From the NCBI GenBank assembly GCA_002224055.1, contig AZLU01000034.1, positions 100,305-164,304 of the forward strand: DNA of 64,000 nucleotides. The letters are read 5' to 3'. Under the pieces are notes generated by a model. That model was not told the DNA's origin. It saw nothing but the letters and a program-made list of their open reading frames with translations, and did not search any database. Positions 1 through 11,600 of this stretch are shown here, one piece after another. Numbering within the stretch: position 1 is the first letter of the stretch; each line of letters opens with the position of its first letter. This DNA comes from Pezizomycotina sp. ARF18 (taxonomy: Eukaryota; Ascomycota). The translations under genes were made by a program, and so were the position numbers.

Positions 1-938
1 TCCGACACGGCTGGGACGGCCCCTACGCCCACACAATCAAATCCATGAAAGGCGGTCTACTGGGCACTATATTCCAAACATCCGCCGTCTACTTCGTCAA
101 AATGTCATTCCTGGCGTTTTACGTCACCCTCTCGCCGTCGAGGAGCGTCTGGATCGCGTGCTGGTGTACGGCTGTAACAATCACCGTCGGTTCTGTAATT
201 CTGTTTTTCATGGCGTTGTTCGAGTGTACCCCCATGGAGGCGTATTGGTAAAACATTGTACGTCACGTGCCATATCAACAGGCAGACGATATCGTTGGCT
301 ATGAGTTTGTTTTATATAGCGAGTGATTTCGTTGTGCTGTAGGTGCAACACGCCAGATATTGGAAACTTCGAGATGAGCTGACTAGCTGAATTTTACTAG
401 GCTTATTCCCATACACGTAGTTTCAAGATTAAAGCTCCCATTGACCAAGAAAATTTCCGTCTTTGCGATGTTTTTCTTAGGTTTGGCGTATGTTTCCCCT
501 ACGATTCCACTCCGAACCCTTCCTTGTCGCAATGCTGATAAAAGGATCTAGTTTTAGGACTTACGCGTTCTCCGCCATGCAGGCGTACAAAGCCATTCAC
601 ATGTATAACACCACTGATATGACCTGGCTAAACTACGAGTTCACTATATGGTCGCGTTGGAAGTAGATACAGGTGTGTTTGTAGCATGCTTACCCGTTCT
701 CCGCGCTGCTTGTATAAACATGATCGCAACGAGGGAAGGGAAGGGGACGCGGTACCTTAAAGAAGTGTTCAACACGTTGAGCTTTTCGTCCAGGGACCGA
801 ACGCTGAGGACCGTTACGACCGGGACGGTGAACGATGATAGAACCGCTGAAGACTGCTGGAAAGATCCGGAGGTAATAGTCGAAGCGAAGCGGAAGGAAG
901 GTGGAAGTGGCCATGGAGATAATGGGTCCGCGGCTTAG
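1..938 (+). CDS. Fungal rhodopsin-like integral membrane protein, 5' truncated by window edge
   Basis: This is the C-terminal two thirds of a seven-helix fungal membrane protein of the rhodopsin-like family (Pfam Fung_rhodopsin), whose function is mostly unknown. The first visible exon ends near 247 with two hydrophobic helices and a C-x-P-x4-W ending (CTPMEAYW), which is typical of this family. A short exon near 430-487 reads KLPLTKKISVFAMFFLG in a frame that joins through a GTATGT donor (488) to an exon starting at 558 (TYAFSAMQAYK). The helix motif E-x-D-x-G-x3-A-C-L-P follows around 660-695. Between IWS (about 645) and ALEVDTG the reading frame shifts by one base with no room for an intron, so the gene is broken here or the assembly has an indel. 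The polar tail ends at 938. Confidence 0.72.
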
Positions 939-3072
939 TTACGCAAGGGAGATATTCCTAGCCATATATGTAGATATCCTATGCGATGTTGAATCAAACT
1001 TAACACTTTTAAGCGGCTATAGTAGGCAGGATGTGAAAGTCGCATAACTAGGCTACAGCTATTATAGACGTCGCAGCCGTAGAGAATATTTCAGCTCTTG
1101 GATACCTGATCGGCGAAGGGCACCATAATGTTATGGTACCATTCTAGCTACTCGCATGCTCAGATTGCCGACTATCGCTAGATTCTGAATTGAAATTTTT
1201 GAAATGATTCGCTTCAGATAATAAACGTCTACAAATAAGACAAATCTATAGAAATCCTCTCAAAAAGACCGTAATTTGGCTCAGTGTTTATGGTTGCACA
1301 GATGAAACTTCCGAAACGGATTTTCAGCAATGTTTTTGAAAATCTCCGATGGCAGTGCATGTATCCTACTAGCGAGAGCTCAATTTCGATAAGAAACGAA
1401 AGGCAAAAAATGGCAGCTGGTTCAAACTTCTTGGTTTTCTTGATAACTTCCGCGATAGCTTGCCGTAAGGAACTCGACGTCACTGTTTAGCATTGGCGAT
1501 AGGCAGCATTTGTCATACTGGATGTTGAAGTTTCACCTAAGCCTAGCTGTAATTCCTCAGCATTTGAAATAAGTGCGTAGTTGGCCGACGACCGCAACGT
1601 TAACATTCCTAATCGTCTGATGTTTTAAGCGCTATTGTGAATTATTCACAGCTTCTACCTGCTCTATGTCGCCTGGATATGCGCAATTAGGCATATCAGC
1701 AAATCCGACAGGGCCGTTACCAAGATCCGAGACAGCGTACAACCATGAAAAATACGAGATTTCTGGACCGTTATTTGGGCTTTAATCGAATTTTTCCGGG
1801 GCTGCTATTGGGCGGCTGATGTTTAAGAAAAAAAGGGGGACTAGAACCCTTCTTTATACTACTTAGTACAGCTGGGACACCCTTGGACGGTACCCTTCCT
1901 GTCCTATAGTCCCATCTGATCTCGTTATTGACACCCTTCTTATCTCACTATCGCCGGAAAGATTCCTTTACCAACTTTGTGGTTCCGCATGGGTCATGCC
2001 GGTAACAAAATGTCAGAGATATATTGGACGGGTGTTCAGCCCCCGCAAATACGCAAGGCACAGGCAGGCACAGGCACAGTAATTCTCCTCAGACTTAACT
2101 ATCTACCTCATTGGTTCTTTCCACGTGGGCGTAGTGGCAAGTTTCAGCGGCCATTATTCGCAATCCTGAAGTATCCACATATCCATCTTAAATTCCCATA
2201 CTATGCTGTCCTATCCTACCCTATGTTCCGCCGGTAGATCCCATGGGCTCCAATGATTTCTCACCAATGCAACGTCAAGAAAAATTCGCGCGCCGAGAAG
2301 AATGCCCAGATAGACGCGACGAATGGTAATTTTTAAACGTAACCCACCTACCGCAATGCGGCTGACGTGCCGACGGGAATCCCCTTCGCTGTTGTTGAGT
2401 GGATTCGGCATCCTTCTGGAAGGACCATGGAACCAGAGCTATAAGACATTGGCGGCGGCTGAGGTTGCTATGTGATATGTCAGATTCTTCAAACAGCCCT
2501 AAGTCAAACGAGCCCGCGCCAATGTCCAGCGGGAAGGAAAAAAGGACTCGGATCGTCGGATCGCGAATTGAATGAGGCAGTTTGCTTCACCGAATAGATC
2601 AGACGAGGATGGTTGTGGTAACCAGGTGCGGAATCTGTCGCTGAGGGTTCCTGCGGCTCTCATCCGTTAATTCGTGAGTGCTATAGACTATAAAGACTGC
2701 GTATTCTCGCCTGTTCATTTAGATCATCAGGTCATCAGTCAATCGCTCCATCAACAGTTCCTTTCTATTCTTTCCCTTCTTTTTTATTCTTTTTTTCTTT
2801 TTCCTTTTTTCCTTTTCTTCGTACGTCGATCGTCACTCTTTTCCTTCGACTTTGCAGAGCAAAGGTTGTCATTCCTTCAGTTTCACTTTTACTTCTTGCT
2901 TTCAAATTTTTTCTTTTTTTCTATTTCATATACTCATTAGCTAGACGCTTCAAGTTATTGTTTCCTTTGCTATATACGTTTCTTTGTGATACCATTCTTC
3001 TTATACTTTTAGTTCCTTCAAGTTTCTTCAGTTACTTTCATTTCAGATCTTCTATTAGCAGATTTCTTCAAC
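939..3072. other. Intergenic, no gene recognised
   Basis: The open frames here are short, overlap one another on both strands and match nothing I recognise. The last 300 bases (about 2760-3060) are strongly pyrimidine-rich (TTTCTT/TTCCTT tracts), as is common just upstream of highly expressed filamentous-fungal genes, so this may be the promoter and 5' leader of the deuterolysin gene that starts at 3073. Confidence 0.4.
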
Positions 3073-4508
3073 ATGCATTTTATTCCATCTGTTGCCCTAG
3101 CGGCAGCTTTCCTGTCACAGCTTTCGTCGGCCCTGCCACGCGACACCCTCCACCCCCTCCTCCCCAGTATAACCCTCTAAAGGTCGTCCTCGCTCAGGGA
3201 GAAGGGTCAGCCATCGTCAAGGCTACTCTCGAGAACGTCGGCCATGAAGACCTCCACCTTTACAAAGAAACCAACATGCTCACCGACAGCCCCACCGACA
3301 AAGTCGATGTCACCGACAAGTCTGGCAAGGATATGCCGTTCATCGGTCTCAACGTGCACAGGTACATGCACGACCTCCACGCGTCTGACTTCCTGACCCT
3401 TGCCCCCGGAAAGTCCATCAGCAAGGAAGTCGACGTAGCGAAGCTGTATGACATCACTGAGGCTGGACAGTACTACGTTATCGCCACTGGTAATATTGCC
3501 GTCGCCTCGGACAAAGATATGGCTAGCAACAGTACCACTATCTCCCGGCTAGGCGCATCGACTACACCAGCAACAAGCTCGAGATCCACATCGACGCCAC
3601 CGGTGTCAAAAACTCGAAGAGACACACCGCGAACGCACTTAAGAAGCGCTCGGCCATGCAGTCTGACTGCAGTGGTCAGCGCGGTAGCATCGTCGCTGCG
3701 GCTATGCAGAACTGCGCGAACCTCGCTAACATGGCATCTTCCGCGGCCCAATCCGGCGACCAAACCTTCCAGGCCTTCTTCAAGACCACCAATGGTCGCG
3801 TCCGCCAGCAAGTCTCCGGCCGTCTCTCCGCCATCGCTCAAGAATGCTCCGCCGGCCCCAGGGTGGAAAGACCCGCATGCACTGCACCGAATACTCCTCA
3901 CCCTTCCAGGGCCAGTGCTCCGGCAACGTAATCGCCTACACCACCGGTAAAGGCTCCACCCGTTCCCCGATGTCTACCTGTGCGATTACTTCTTCAACCA
4001 GATCCCGGCCACCCCGTCCCAGTGCGCCAGCAACGACCAGGGTATGACCATCCTCCACGAGCTCGCCCACAACGACGTCGTCTACGAGCCCGGGTGCGCC
4101 GACCGCGGTTACGGTATCATGGGCGTTCTCGGTATGGATACCGCACTGCTCTCGATAACTCCGACTCCTTCGGTTTCTACTCCACCTGGGTTGCCCTCGG
4201 CTGCAGGAACAACGGCTACGGCGGTGAAGCGACAAGGAGATACGGTAGCGGCAGCGGTAACACCAGGCAGCCGACGAACCCGGTGGCAACAGGCAACCTC
4301 CCAAGACTGGTGGAAACACCAGGCAACCACGAATGGTGGCAAGCGCATCTGCTACGATTACGTGAACGGACGCTGGGTTCAGCAGCGCCAGGGTAACCGC
4401 GCTTCGTATTCGATCTGCTACGTCAACGTCGGCGGGCAGTGGAGGTCGACCGGTGTTCAGACTGCCGGTGGCGCCAAGCGCAAAACTTACTACTACTACT
4501 ACAACTAA
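3073..4508 (+). pseudogene. Deuterolysin (M35 neutral zinc metalloprotease), multiply frameshifted
   Basis: M35 deuterolysins are secreted zinc endopeptidases made as preproenzymes. The start at 3073 gives a signal peptide (MHFIPSVALAAAFLSQL then SSALP). The propeptide follows with conserved blocks such as ENVGHEDLHL and SDFLTLAPG. The mature domain has the cysteine-bearing start MQSDCSG (3656), the zinc motif H-E-L-A-H at about 4055-4069, and a downstream C-A-D-R-G-Y-G that resembles the family's GTxDxxYG but has lost part of it. The family end (NSDSFGFYSTWVALGC) is at about 4150-4205. No single frame covers the gene: the frame changes near 3175, 3550, 3855, 3955 and 4140, and again inside a Gly-Gly-Asn-Thr-Arg-Gln-Pro repeat tail (4240-4335). 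The coding sense is intact between breaks, so this is either a recent pseudogene or a functional gene with assembly indels. Confidence 0.85.
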
Positions 4509-5056
4509 GCAATAACAGATTCACACAAGAGGAGTGGGCTGGCGGTGGATGGAGTACATAGAGAAATGATTACAAGTATATATATTTCCTGTAAATACCT
4601 TGGGGGAGTTTTAGATTCATAGAAGGGGACGTTGATTTTGCGATTGATGTTTTTTACTAGATAAATACCTCTGCATCTTTGATAGATGCAAGCCATAGTC
4701 GCGTATATGAATAGAGAAAGTATCATCTTTTCATACATGTGCAAATCAGTACATCTCTAGAGAAGTTGTGACTACAAAGGCATTTAACTTATAATTAGAG
4801 CTGAATGTGATTGTACTGGTATGTACTGGTGTATAGTATGAAGTTCACCAAGAAGGAGAGTTAGTGAAGAGGATGGGCGGCAGTGGTAATGATTTATAAT
4901 AGGATAATACCTGACATATACGAATGCTAACCATGAAAACCCAGAATGCATGGAGATAAATACAATAAACACCAAACGCAAAGCATCTACAAGAAAAGGA
5001 AGCATGCCCGCTGCCGTTAAGCAAAACTAAATTTCAGAAATCGAAAGTCTAGGTCA
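4509..5056. other. Intergenic between convergent genes
   Basis: This AT-rich spacer lies between the 3' ends of the deuterolysin gene (+) and the methyltransferase gene (-). It presumably holds both polyadenylation regions. I see no coding sequence. Confidence 0.4.
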
Positions 5057-6245
5057 TTACAGTTTCTTCCCAACCACCCTATAGAACGGCCAGTTGAAAT
5101 ACACCGGCCTCTCTTTGAATACAGTTTTGAGATCGTCAAGCATTTGCGCTGCTTCCTCTCTGGACTCAACGCCTACGGACTTTAATAATTCGTCGCTTGG
5201 GGAAGCCTCCGCGGCTTTGACGAAGCTTGTAGCGAATAGGAGCCCATTGACGTTCATCCACACTCTCGTAGAAACAGAAGTAGAGCTGTCGATTGGGTAT
5301 TGGTATGGTTGCCTCAACAGCTTGAGGCCAGAAGCCTCGTATTGTGATGGCATGGAATCAATCGGACTATGAGAAATTGTTAGAAAAGATGGAGAATGAA
5401 AAAGTAGAATGGATAGTAAACTCACTTCAAGCACTTTCCGACGGTATGCAGAAAGTTCTTTATAAATCTCTCACTTTTTCGAAAGCCGGAACGCCGCTCG
5501 GTTCGCCATCAAGCTCTGACATATTCAGGTCTTCCCAGTCTAGAAAGCCGCCGGGACGTAACATGTCCGCGCAGTTTTTAACCGCAGGTGCCCAGTCGGG
5601 CTTCGTGAGTCCTGAAATGAGCAGGCGGACGTGGACGTAGTCGAACATATTCCTGAATTCGGCAGGCGGCGGATCTACTACGTTGTGAACGTGGAGTTTT
5701 AACGTCGGAGGCGCATCGGGAGGAAACTGGGTGTCGGATATGTCGAACCCGTGGAGTTCGACGGGTATGGAGAGCGACTCAAGCTTGCGCATGACATGGG
5801 AAGGCCATACACTGAGTACATGCCGAATCAGGTCAAAATTCAATAATTGAAACTGATACTATTGCATTTCGGAGAATGACTTACGCTGTGCCTGTCCCAA
5901 TATCCGCGATTAATAGTGGCCGCTTCTCCTTCTCGTATGTCGCCTTTAACTCCGCAAAAGCGTCCATGTCTAGCAGCTCGCCATTGCTCAACTTGTAGAG
6001 CTTGTAGTGTTGTCGGTTGAGCCTAATTATCGGCGGCGGAAGTCAATAACCGGGATATTGAGAGGGGTAAACGAGAAAGCTAACTGGACCATACCTTCAG
6101 ATTCCGACTCTCCTCGCTCAAGCATGTACTCCAGGCCGTGTTCGGTACTGGCGTGGCAGCCACTACTATCTCTGCGAAACTCCGTGCTGTCCATCTGGCT
6201 CGATGTTGTCCCTATTGTCGCTGCCGACGTTGACATACTTTTCAT
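5057..6245 (-). CDS. SAM-dependent methyltransferase (LaeA-like, class I)
   Basis: The SAM-binding motif I reads LLIADIGTGTA at about 5890-5925, followed after an intron (GTAAGT donor at about 5884) by WPSHVMRKLESL and the acidic post-I loop ELHGFDIS. Further on, FDYVHVRLLISG and MLRPGGFLDWED correspond to motifs seen in fungal LaeA/velvet-type and other small-molecule methyltransferases; the substrate is unknown. The start at 6245 opens a Ser/Thr-rich leader (MSTSAATIGTTSSQ), and an exon near 5890-6020 begins QHYKLYKLSNGE as in the family. The final exon (about 5380-5057) ends at VVGKKL. A one-base shift occurs near 5475 (FEKV to IYKELSAYRR), and the exon 1-2 junction could not be joined cleanly in frame. 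No polyketide or peptide synthetase is nearby, so a secondary-metabolite role is only a guess. Confidence 0.72.
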
Positions 6246-8895
6246 TCTTTCCCTTAAAGGATTGAGATATATATAATTAAGAAGAACGACTATAACACGA
6301 CCGAAGATATCGATCTACTCTCGCGGAAGTTCTATAGAACAAAAGTAGTTGTATACGAAACAAATCTACTGTCATAAGCTTAGTGAGGCTGGGTGATGAT
6401 GACGGTCGTCAATCGCACCTCGATATAGGAAACAAATAAAACCGCTTGCTGAGCAAATGAGAGATGATATGCTTCTTGACGATCTTAGTACATTTTTTTT
6501 ACTTGATTTTCCCACAGCCATGGTTCGGCGTCTCCTTTTATAGAAGCGTTCATTATACGACGTCTGAACTGTTAAGCTTATGCTATGATCAACAAGCAGG
6601 TTATCCTATTCTTTCCTTAGCGCTAAGGGGATGATTGGCGGATTGGCAGGTTCATTCCCGAACACAACAAATTTAAGACGACCGACCGACGATCACCAAC
6701 TTACTCGTCGAATCTGCTATCGACAGACTTATAAAATCGCCTGATTTTTTTTTCTCCCAGTTTTTCTTCGTTAAAGTTATGGGCAATTATTCCGACGGTA
6801 GCCTTACCTGATGTCATCTTGCTCGCGCTACGGTTCAAGTGGAGTAACTTAAACTGCGACCTTCTGGCGATCGTCAGTTCCTTATCAAACCTCCGACCTC
6901 TCTAGGCTCTAGCTCCTCTCGCCACCAAAAAACCCGCAACATTGGCATGCTTCTTTCTTTTTTTTGCTCCGTAACTTGTAAATCCTTCATTTTCCTTGTT
7001 TACGGTGTTCGTTTGCATGCGCCCTGCTGCTATACACGTGTTTCACGCTCTAATGTATATGCACGGTTTTGTAGTCGGCGAAGAAAGGACAAATATAAAG
7101 GATTTAACGATTACTACTCCTTGGTGAACAGGAATTTCCAAGGCAATTCCTGTATTTCGCTTCTCTAGCTGCATGAGGCATGCGCAAGGGCTCTAGTCCC
7201 TGGGTACTTGAGTATTTGGTACTGCTTACCCCACATGGCTGGCCAAGGTTCAAGAGCGTAAAGGGACGGGCTGAGCGCCTCTTCCTGGTTTAATCCGCGA
7301 AATTGATATCCGAGGAGGCAGCTATAGCTCCGAAATAGCTCGTATTATTACAGATAATTATAAACCAATCTAAGGAGAGAAACCCTCAAAGTCTTCAGGA
7401 AGCACTACGCAGAAAAACCAGCACATTCGAGTCAACTCATATCGTAAAATAATGATCGCTAATTGCGACTAATGATAATAAGACCTTTTCATTTCACTTT
7501 CATTTTCAAATGTTGGAGTAGTGAGCCGTTTTTCTTATTTCGTTCGAAATTAAAGCTTGAGAATTATCGTAGCTGCCTGGATGCCTAATTATTTAATAAG
7601 ACCTCCCCCTAATTTTCGTATAGCGAATCTCCGCCAACGGCTCAACGCCAAAATTTCAAGAAACCCAGTAAACGCCTCATGAAAGATTAATCATATTCAA
7701 CACTCGAAACATACAAGAGCAAGACACCGTGAGGCTGTTTAAGAAAGGCGTTTAACCAGTTCTTGTCTCGCGGTCAGATCTTGCTTTTTTTAGCCTGGGA
7801 GCGCAGGCGCTTTCGCACCTTTGGGATATACATAGTCCAGGCCCTCATAAGGTCTCCAACTAGGTACTAGGCATAGAAGTCGGGAAGAAGAGCTCTGCTT
7901 TGCCTTCTTATTTGCCCTATTCATATCTATTCCTGTATCTATAAATAGTCTTTCCCAGTTTCTTTTTCGCCGCTCACTGAATCTGAACTACAGTAGGAAT
8001 CGCTTTCTCTTCAGTAATTATATATGCATGGTATAAGTGCCCACTGATTCCGTTTACCATATTAAAAAAAAAAAAAAAAACTCCGAATGACCTATTTGAA
8101 AAATTCTCTAATACAACAACAAGCCGTATACCTACAGTGTAACTTAAGTTTAGTTACCAAGTACTTAAAAAAAAAAAAAAAAAACACCTTCAAACGGGAA
8201 AAAATGAAATGATAAAGAACCAGAACAGAATCAAGACTGTTGGACATATAATCAGGTAGATGCCTGACCCGTCTCATCGAGCCTATAGTTAGCACTGCTC
8301 GAAGAAAAGCAACCGTGCTGTTTCCACAATGGTTGAGGATACTTACGATGCGGGAGTGGGTATAGATCAAGCCAGTCAGCGCACCTCACCTCCAAAGATA
8401 GTGCTGATGGGGATGGCAAGGAAAGCCAGGCTGCTCTATTTCACCTCCCGAGAGTGGCCTTGCAATGACGGAGAGGAGGTAGGTGTGCCACTGCCAGATG
8501 AGTAGCACGCCCACGATTGTCCTGAGGGCGCCACGGAAAGTGCCATCTCAGGCGTTATTAATAGATTATTCTAAGCCAGCAAATAATAGCGCTGGCCGAG
8601 TTAACGAAGCAGAGAACAAATAACGCATACGGACCGATAACACCAAGCCAAATGCTAGATAATATTAAAAAAAAAAGACAATTAATTTTTCAAAGCATCA
8701 ATAGCTAGTATAGAAAGATGGGTGTAAAGCGCTGTAGGTGGATTACCGAGACGTCATAATAGTCCTTTTGGCGGTAACTTGGCGCTGCTGAGACGCCGTC
8801 GGCTGTTCTTCGTCTGACCTCTGGGGCTCCACAATCATGGCACATCCTCTAGGTTGCGTTAGATACCTAAACCAAGACAAGGACGAAAAGATCCA
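6246..8895. other. Long AT-rich intergenic region, no gene recognised
   Basis: There is no convincing coding signal in either strand across about 2.6 kb. Two poly-A runs (8064-8080 and 8167-8184) sit 100 bases apart. Several short frames exist but overlap each other and carry no recognisable motif. Degraded transposon DNA is possible, but I found no terminal repeats or transposase remnants. Confidence 0.35.
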
Positions 8896-9261
8896 TTAGT
8901 GCTCGTCTAAGAACTTTGGCGTAGTGTATGAGTTGGTAGCGGCAATAGTAGGCGGACGGTAAAACGAACGTTCATGCGCGAGCACGGTAGGCGCTGTGGC
9001 TTCAGATCCATGGTCTTCGATATATGAAGAGCTTGAGGGAATATGATCTCCGAAGGCTCGGTGGTGGGAGGAGAGTGTTGCGGCCGGAACTTTCATGGAT
9101 ATGTTCTCGAAATGAGAGCTTCTACAGTAGTCTATGATACTATACGGCAAAACCGTTAAATCTTGAATGCAACAAATACAAATATTTACAAAAGAAAAGA
9201 CAATGTAGACTTCCTTTCTTGCCATTTCCGGCTGGTATTCTTTGTCTTCTCCTAAACGCAA
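8896..9261 (-). CDS. Possible hypothetical protein (weak)
   Basis: A 121-codon frame is Ser/Thr/Pro/His-rich in its second half (SSSSYIEDHGSEATAPTVLA) and hydrophobic in its first third, where an intron (GTAAATATTT to CATTCAAG, about 9165-9195) may be hidden. It resembles the polar tail of a membrane protein, but I recognise no domain and there are no intact neighbours to extend it. It could be chance. Confidence 0.2.
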   Translation of the reverse strand: MRLGEDKEYQPEMARKEVYIVFSFVNICICCIQDLTVLPYSIIDYCRSSHFENISMKVPAATLSSHHRAFGDHIPSSSSYIEDHGSEATAPTVLAHERSFYRPPTIAATNSYTTPKFLDEH

Positions 9262-9553
9262 CCATACCGATGTGCGGTTGTAAATTTTTATAATAAGTTA
9301 TTTTTTTTTGAAATAATCATAATGATTATATTATATGTAAAAAAAGTGCTTCAACTTATATGTCACGAAAATAGCTTAAGCACCTTCTCATCTTGCGGGT
9401 GGAAGGAGATTTAAAACGCAGCACCTCTAAGCGCGTTATCGTGGCCTCTTTATTTGCTTTGACGAGTGTAATATTATTAACCTGGAGATTTTGTTTAATT
9501 TTTTTTTTTTCAGGTTGCCGCGATCCAAGCTATCCCAGCATTATTGCTTAAAG

Positions 9554-10646
9554 TTACATTTCCAAGCTTTTAAAAGAACAATCCATACCATCCGATCGAA
9601 TGCCATTACTAATCATTATCTTCAAGCTATCTCCACTCTTCACATCGAATTCGCTAAACGCGGACAACACCTGCGGGAACGTCCGGGATACCACCCTTGC
9701 TGAAACTAACATTGGTCGTGTTACCCCACCCGGCATCAGGGCCAGTTGTATTCAGCGGTACTATTTTCGGGGAGACGTAATCGCCAATGATGCTCCTGGT
9801 AGTGGAGGGCCAGGCTATCCAGGATACATTTGCATCATATAAAGCGGTGTCAGCCCACGTGTCAAGATTAACGGTGAAACCCTGCGGGCGGATATTCGTC
9901 GGATACGTGTGGATGCGCCAGCTGCTCGATACAGCAAAGTCGAAGCTCTCGATCCATAATACTACGTATGGAACGACAGAGTACGGGCGGGAGAAATAGA
10001 TATCCTTGGAGTTTTGCTTATGTAAGGTATCCTCCGTGACCGCACTTCGAGTATGCCGAATCGACCTGTTTGGTAATCGGTTCCGCCTTTTGGAATCGCG
10101 GACGGCACCGCCATCCATTGGACGTCGACTTCGTCAACCGTGGTGTCTCGGGTGGATTCAACATGGATGGTGAAGCCTCGACTCGAGATGTTGCTCGCCG
10201 CGTGTTAACGCCGATGCTCGACGAACCCCTGGTTAAGTCAAGCTTTTGCAGCCCTAGTGCAATGGATGGGGCTTCTACAAATGGTTCCTCGAAGCGCATC
10301 CACTGTAAGAAACTGGACTGCGAGCGAGATTTTCGTACCGTCGATGAGTTGAATCCACCCGTAGCATTATCGTACTTATTTTCTATGTTTGGATTTGGTT
10401 CCTCTCTAGAGGTATAGATTCAGCTAAACCAACGCTACTTATTATAAAAGATTTCGAATTAGAGAGCTTACACTTGGCTTGTTGACGGGGCTCTGGATTT
10501 TTGGACCAAATACGATGTAACTCCTCCGGCAACAGATCCAATCACGATGACCACAGCACTGCCAAAAGAATACGAAGAAGGTTTTCCTTCTTCTTGTTAC
10601 GAATCCTCTGTTGAGGCCCTGGAGGATTGTTTGTAGATGATGACAT
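9554..10646 (-). CDS. Membrane-anchored H-type lectin-domain protein
   Basis: H-type lectin domains are six-stranded sugar-binding folds (GalNAc-type in snail agglutinin). The start at 10646 gives a short basic cytoplasmic leader (MSSSTNNPPGPQQRIRNKKK). After a one-base shift near a TTTT run (about 10565) a single hydrophobic helix follows (VVIVIGSVAGGVTSYL), then an intron starting at about 10470 and an N-glycosylatable linker. At least three lectin-like units follow: one starting FEEPFVEAPSIALGLQKLDL (about 10300-10240) and continuing ISSRGFTIHVES; a second with FSRPYSVVPYVVLWIESFDF and NLDTWADTALYDANVSWIAW (about 9995-9795); and a partial third (RTFPQVLSAFSEFDVKSG, about 9690-9640). The frame changes near 10220, 10050 and 9695. 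The topology suggests a cell-surface carbohydrate receptor or adhesin. Confidence 0.68.
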
Positions 10647-11600
10647 GACCGATCCTCCTTGCTGGATGCTGTCGTCCTAGTGTCTATTATCGATATACTT
10701 AGTGCTCTACGCTTTTGTTTAAAAAAAAAAAGAAATCTCTGAATTAACCAAGTCTTCAATAATGCCGATAAATGCGAGATAGATTAGAAGCCGAAATACG
10801 AATATTAAGGTATGCTACACTTTACGAACATACAAAGTCTAAGAAAATCATAAAAAATAAATTGAGCCTTTTATAAAAGATTGGAGGATATATATATATA
10901 TATATATATATAAAGACACGGGTCCAAGACTGGTAAATACACATATAAATCATACCACTTTAGTTATTTATTAATCTGCTTCTCGCTTTGTATAATTTAT
11001 TTTTATATAAACGCGAATTTCCATGGTGTTTTTTTTTTTTTTTTTTATGTGTATATTTTCTGAAAGAACGTTATCAAATAAAATAAAATAAAATTACTGG
11101 GCAAGCGATTCGCAAAAAAGTAGCACACACAAAAAAAAAATAAAAAATAAAAAAATAAAAATATTGTTTGATATTTTTCTTTGCGCTTGGCCTCAGCCTT
11201 GCTGCAATTTTGTCCTTCGTTCTGTGAAGACGTATTGTCAGCTGAGGAAGTCTAGATTGTTTGGAGATGCAAGCCACACGCATTGATCAGGCCAGTCGGA
11301 TTATGGAACTTGCCGGGTAATCAAAACAAATGGGATGACGCTCAATAGCCTCTTCTACAAGCGGCTGTTGTACGACGCGCAACAGGTGATGTGAAAGGAA
11401 TGCATTGAGGGCTCCGTAGATTGTCCATCAACACACGAGCAAACGGGATCGATGGAGAAAAATTTTCACAGGTTGATATATATATGTATATAATGAACTA
11501 CCAAATCCAGATAGGCCTTCTATGCTCAACTTTGGACGATCTGCCCGTGTCCACAATATCTTCACAACGATCACAACGATCACAACGAGCTTAGTTTGAA
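10647..11600. other. Intergenic AT-rich region with simple repeats
   Basis: This spacer separates two divergently transcribed genes (minus-strand lectin, plus-strand membrane protein). It contains a TA microsatellite (10888-10912), a T18 run (11029-11046) and AT-rich stretches of A/AT repeats (11083-11165). I see no coding sequence. Confidence 0.4.
10888..10912. repeat. (TA)n microsatellite
   Basis: About twelve TA dinucleotides occur in an AT-rich spacer. Confidence 0.95.

Noticed and set aside
2674-2940. An 88-codon T-rich frame that looks like a hydrophobic peptide
   Set aside because: It is a translation of pyrimidine tracts (poly-Phe/Leu/Ser) in what is more likely the promoter of the deuterolysin gene.
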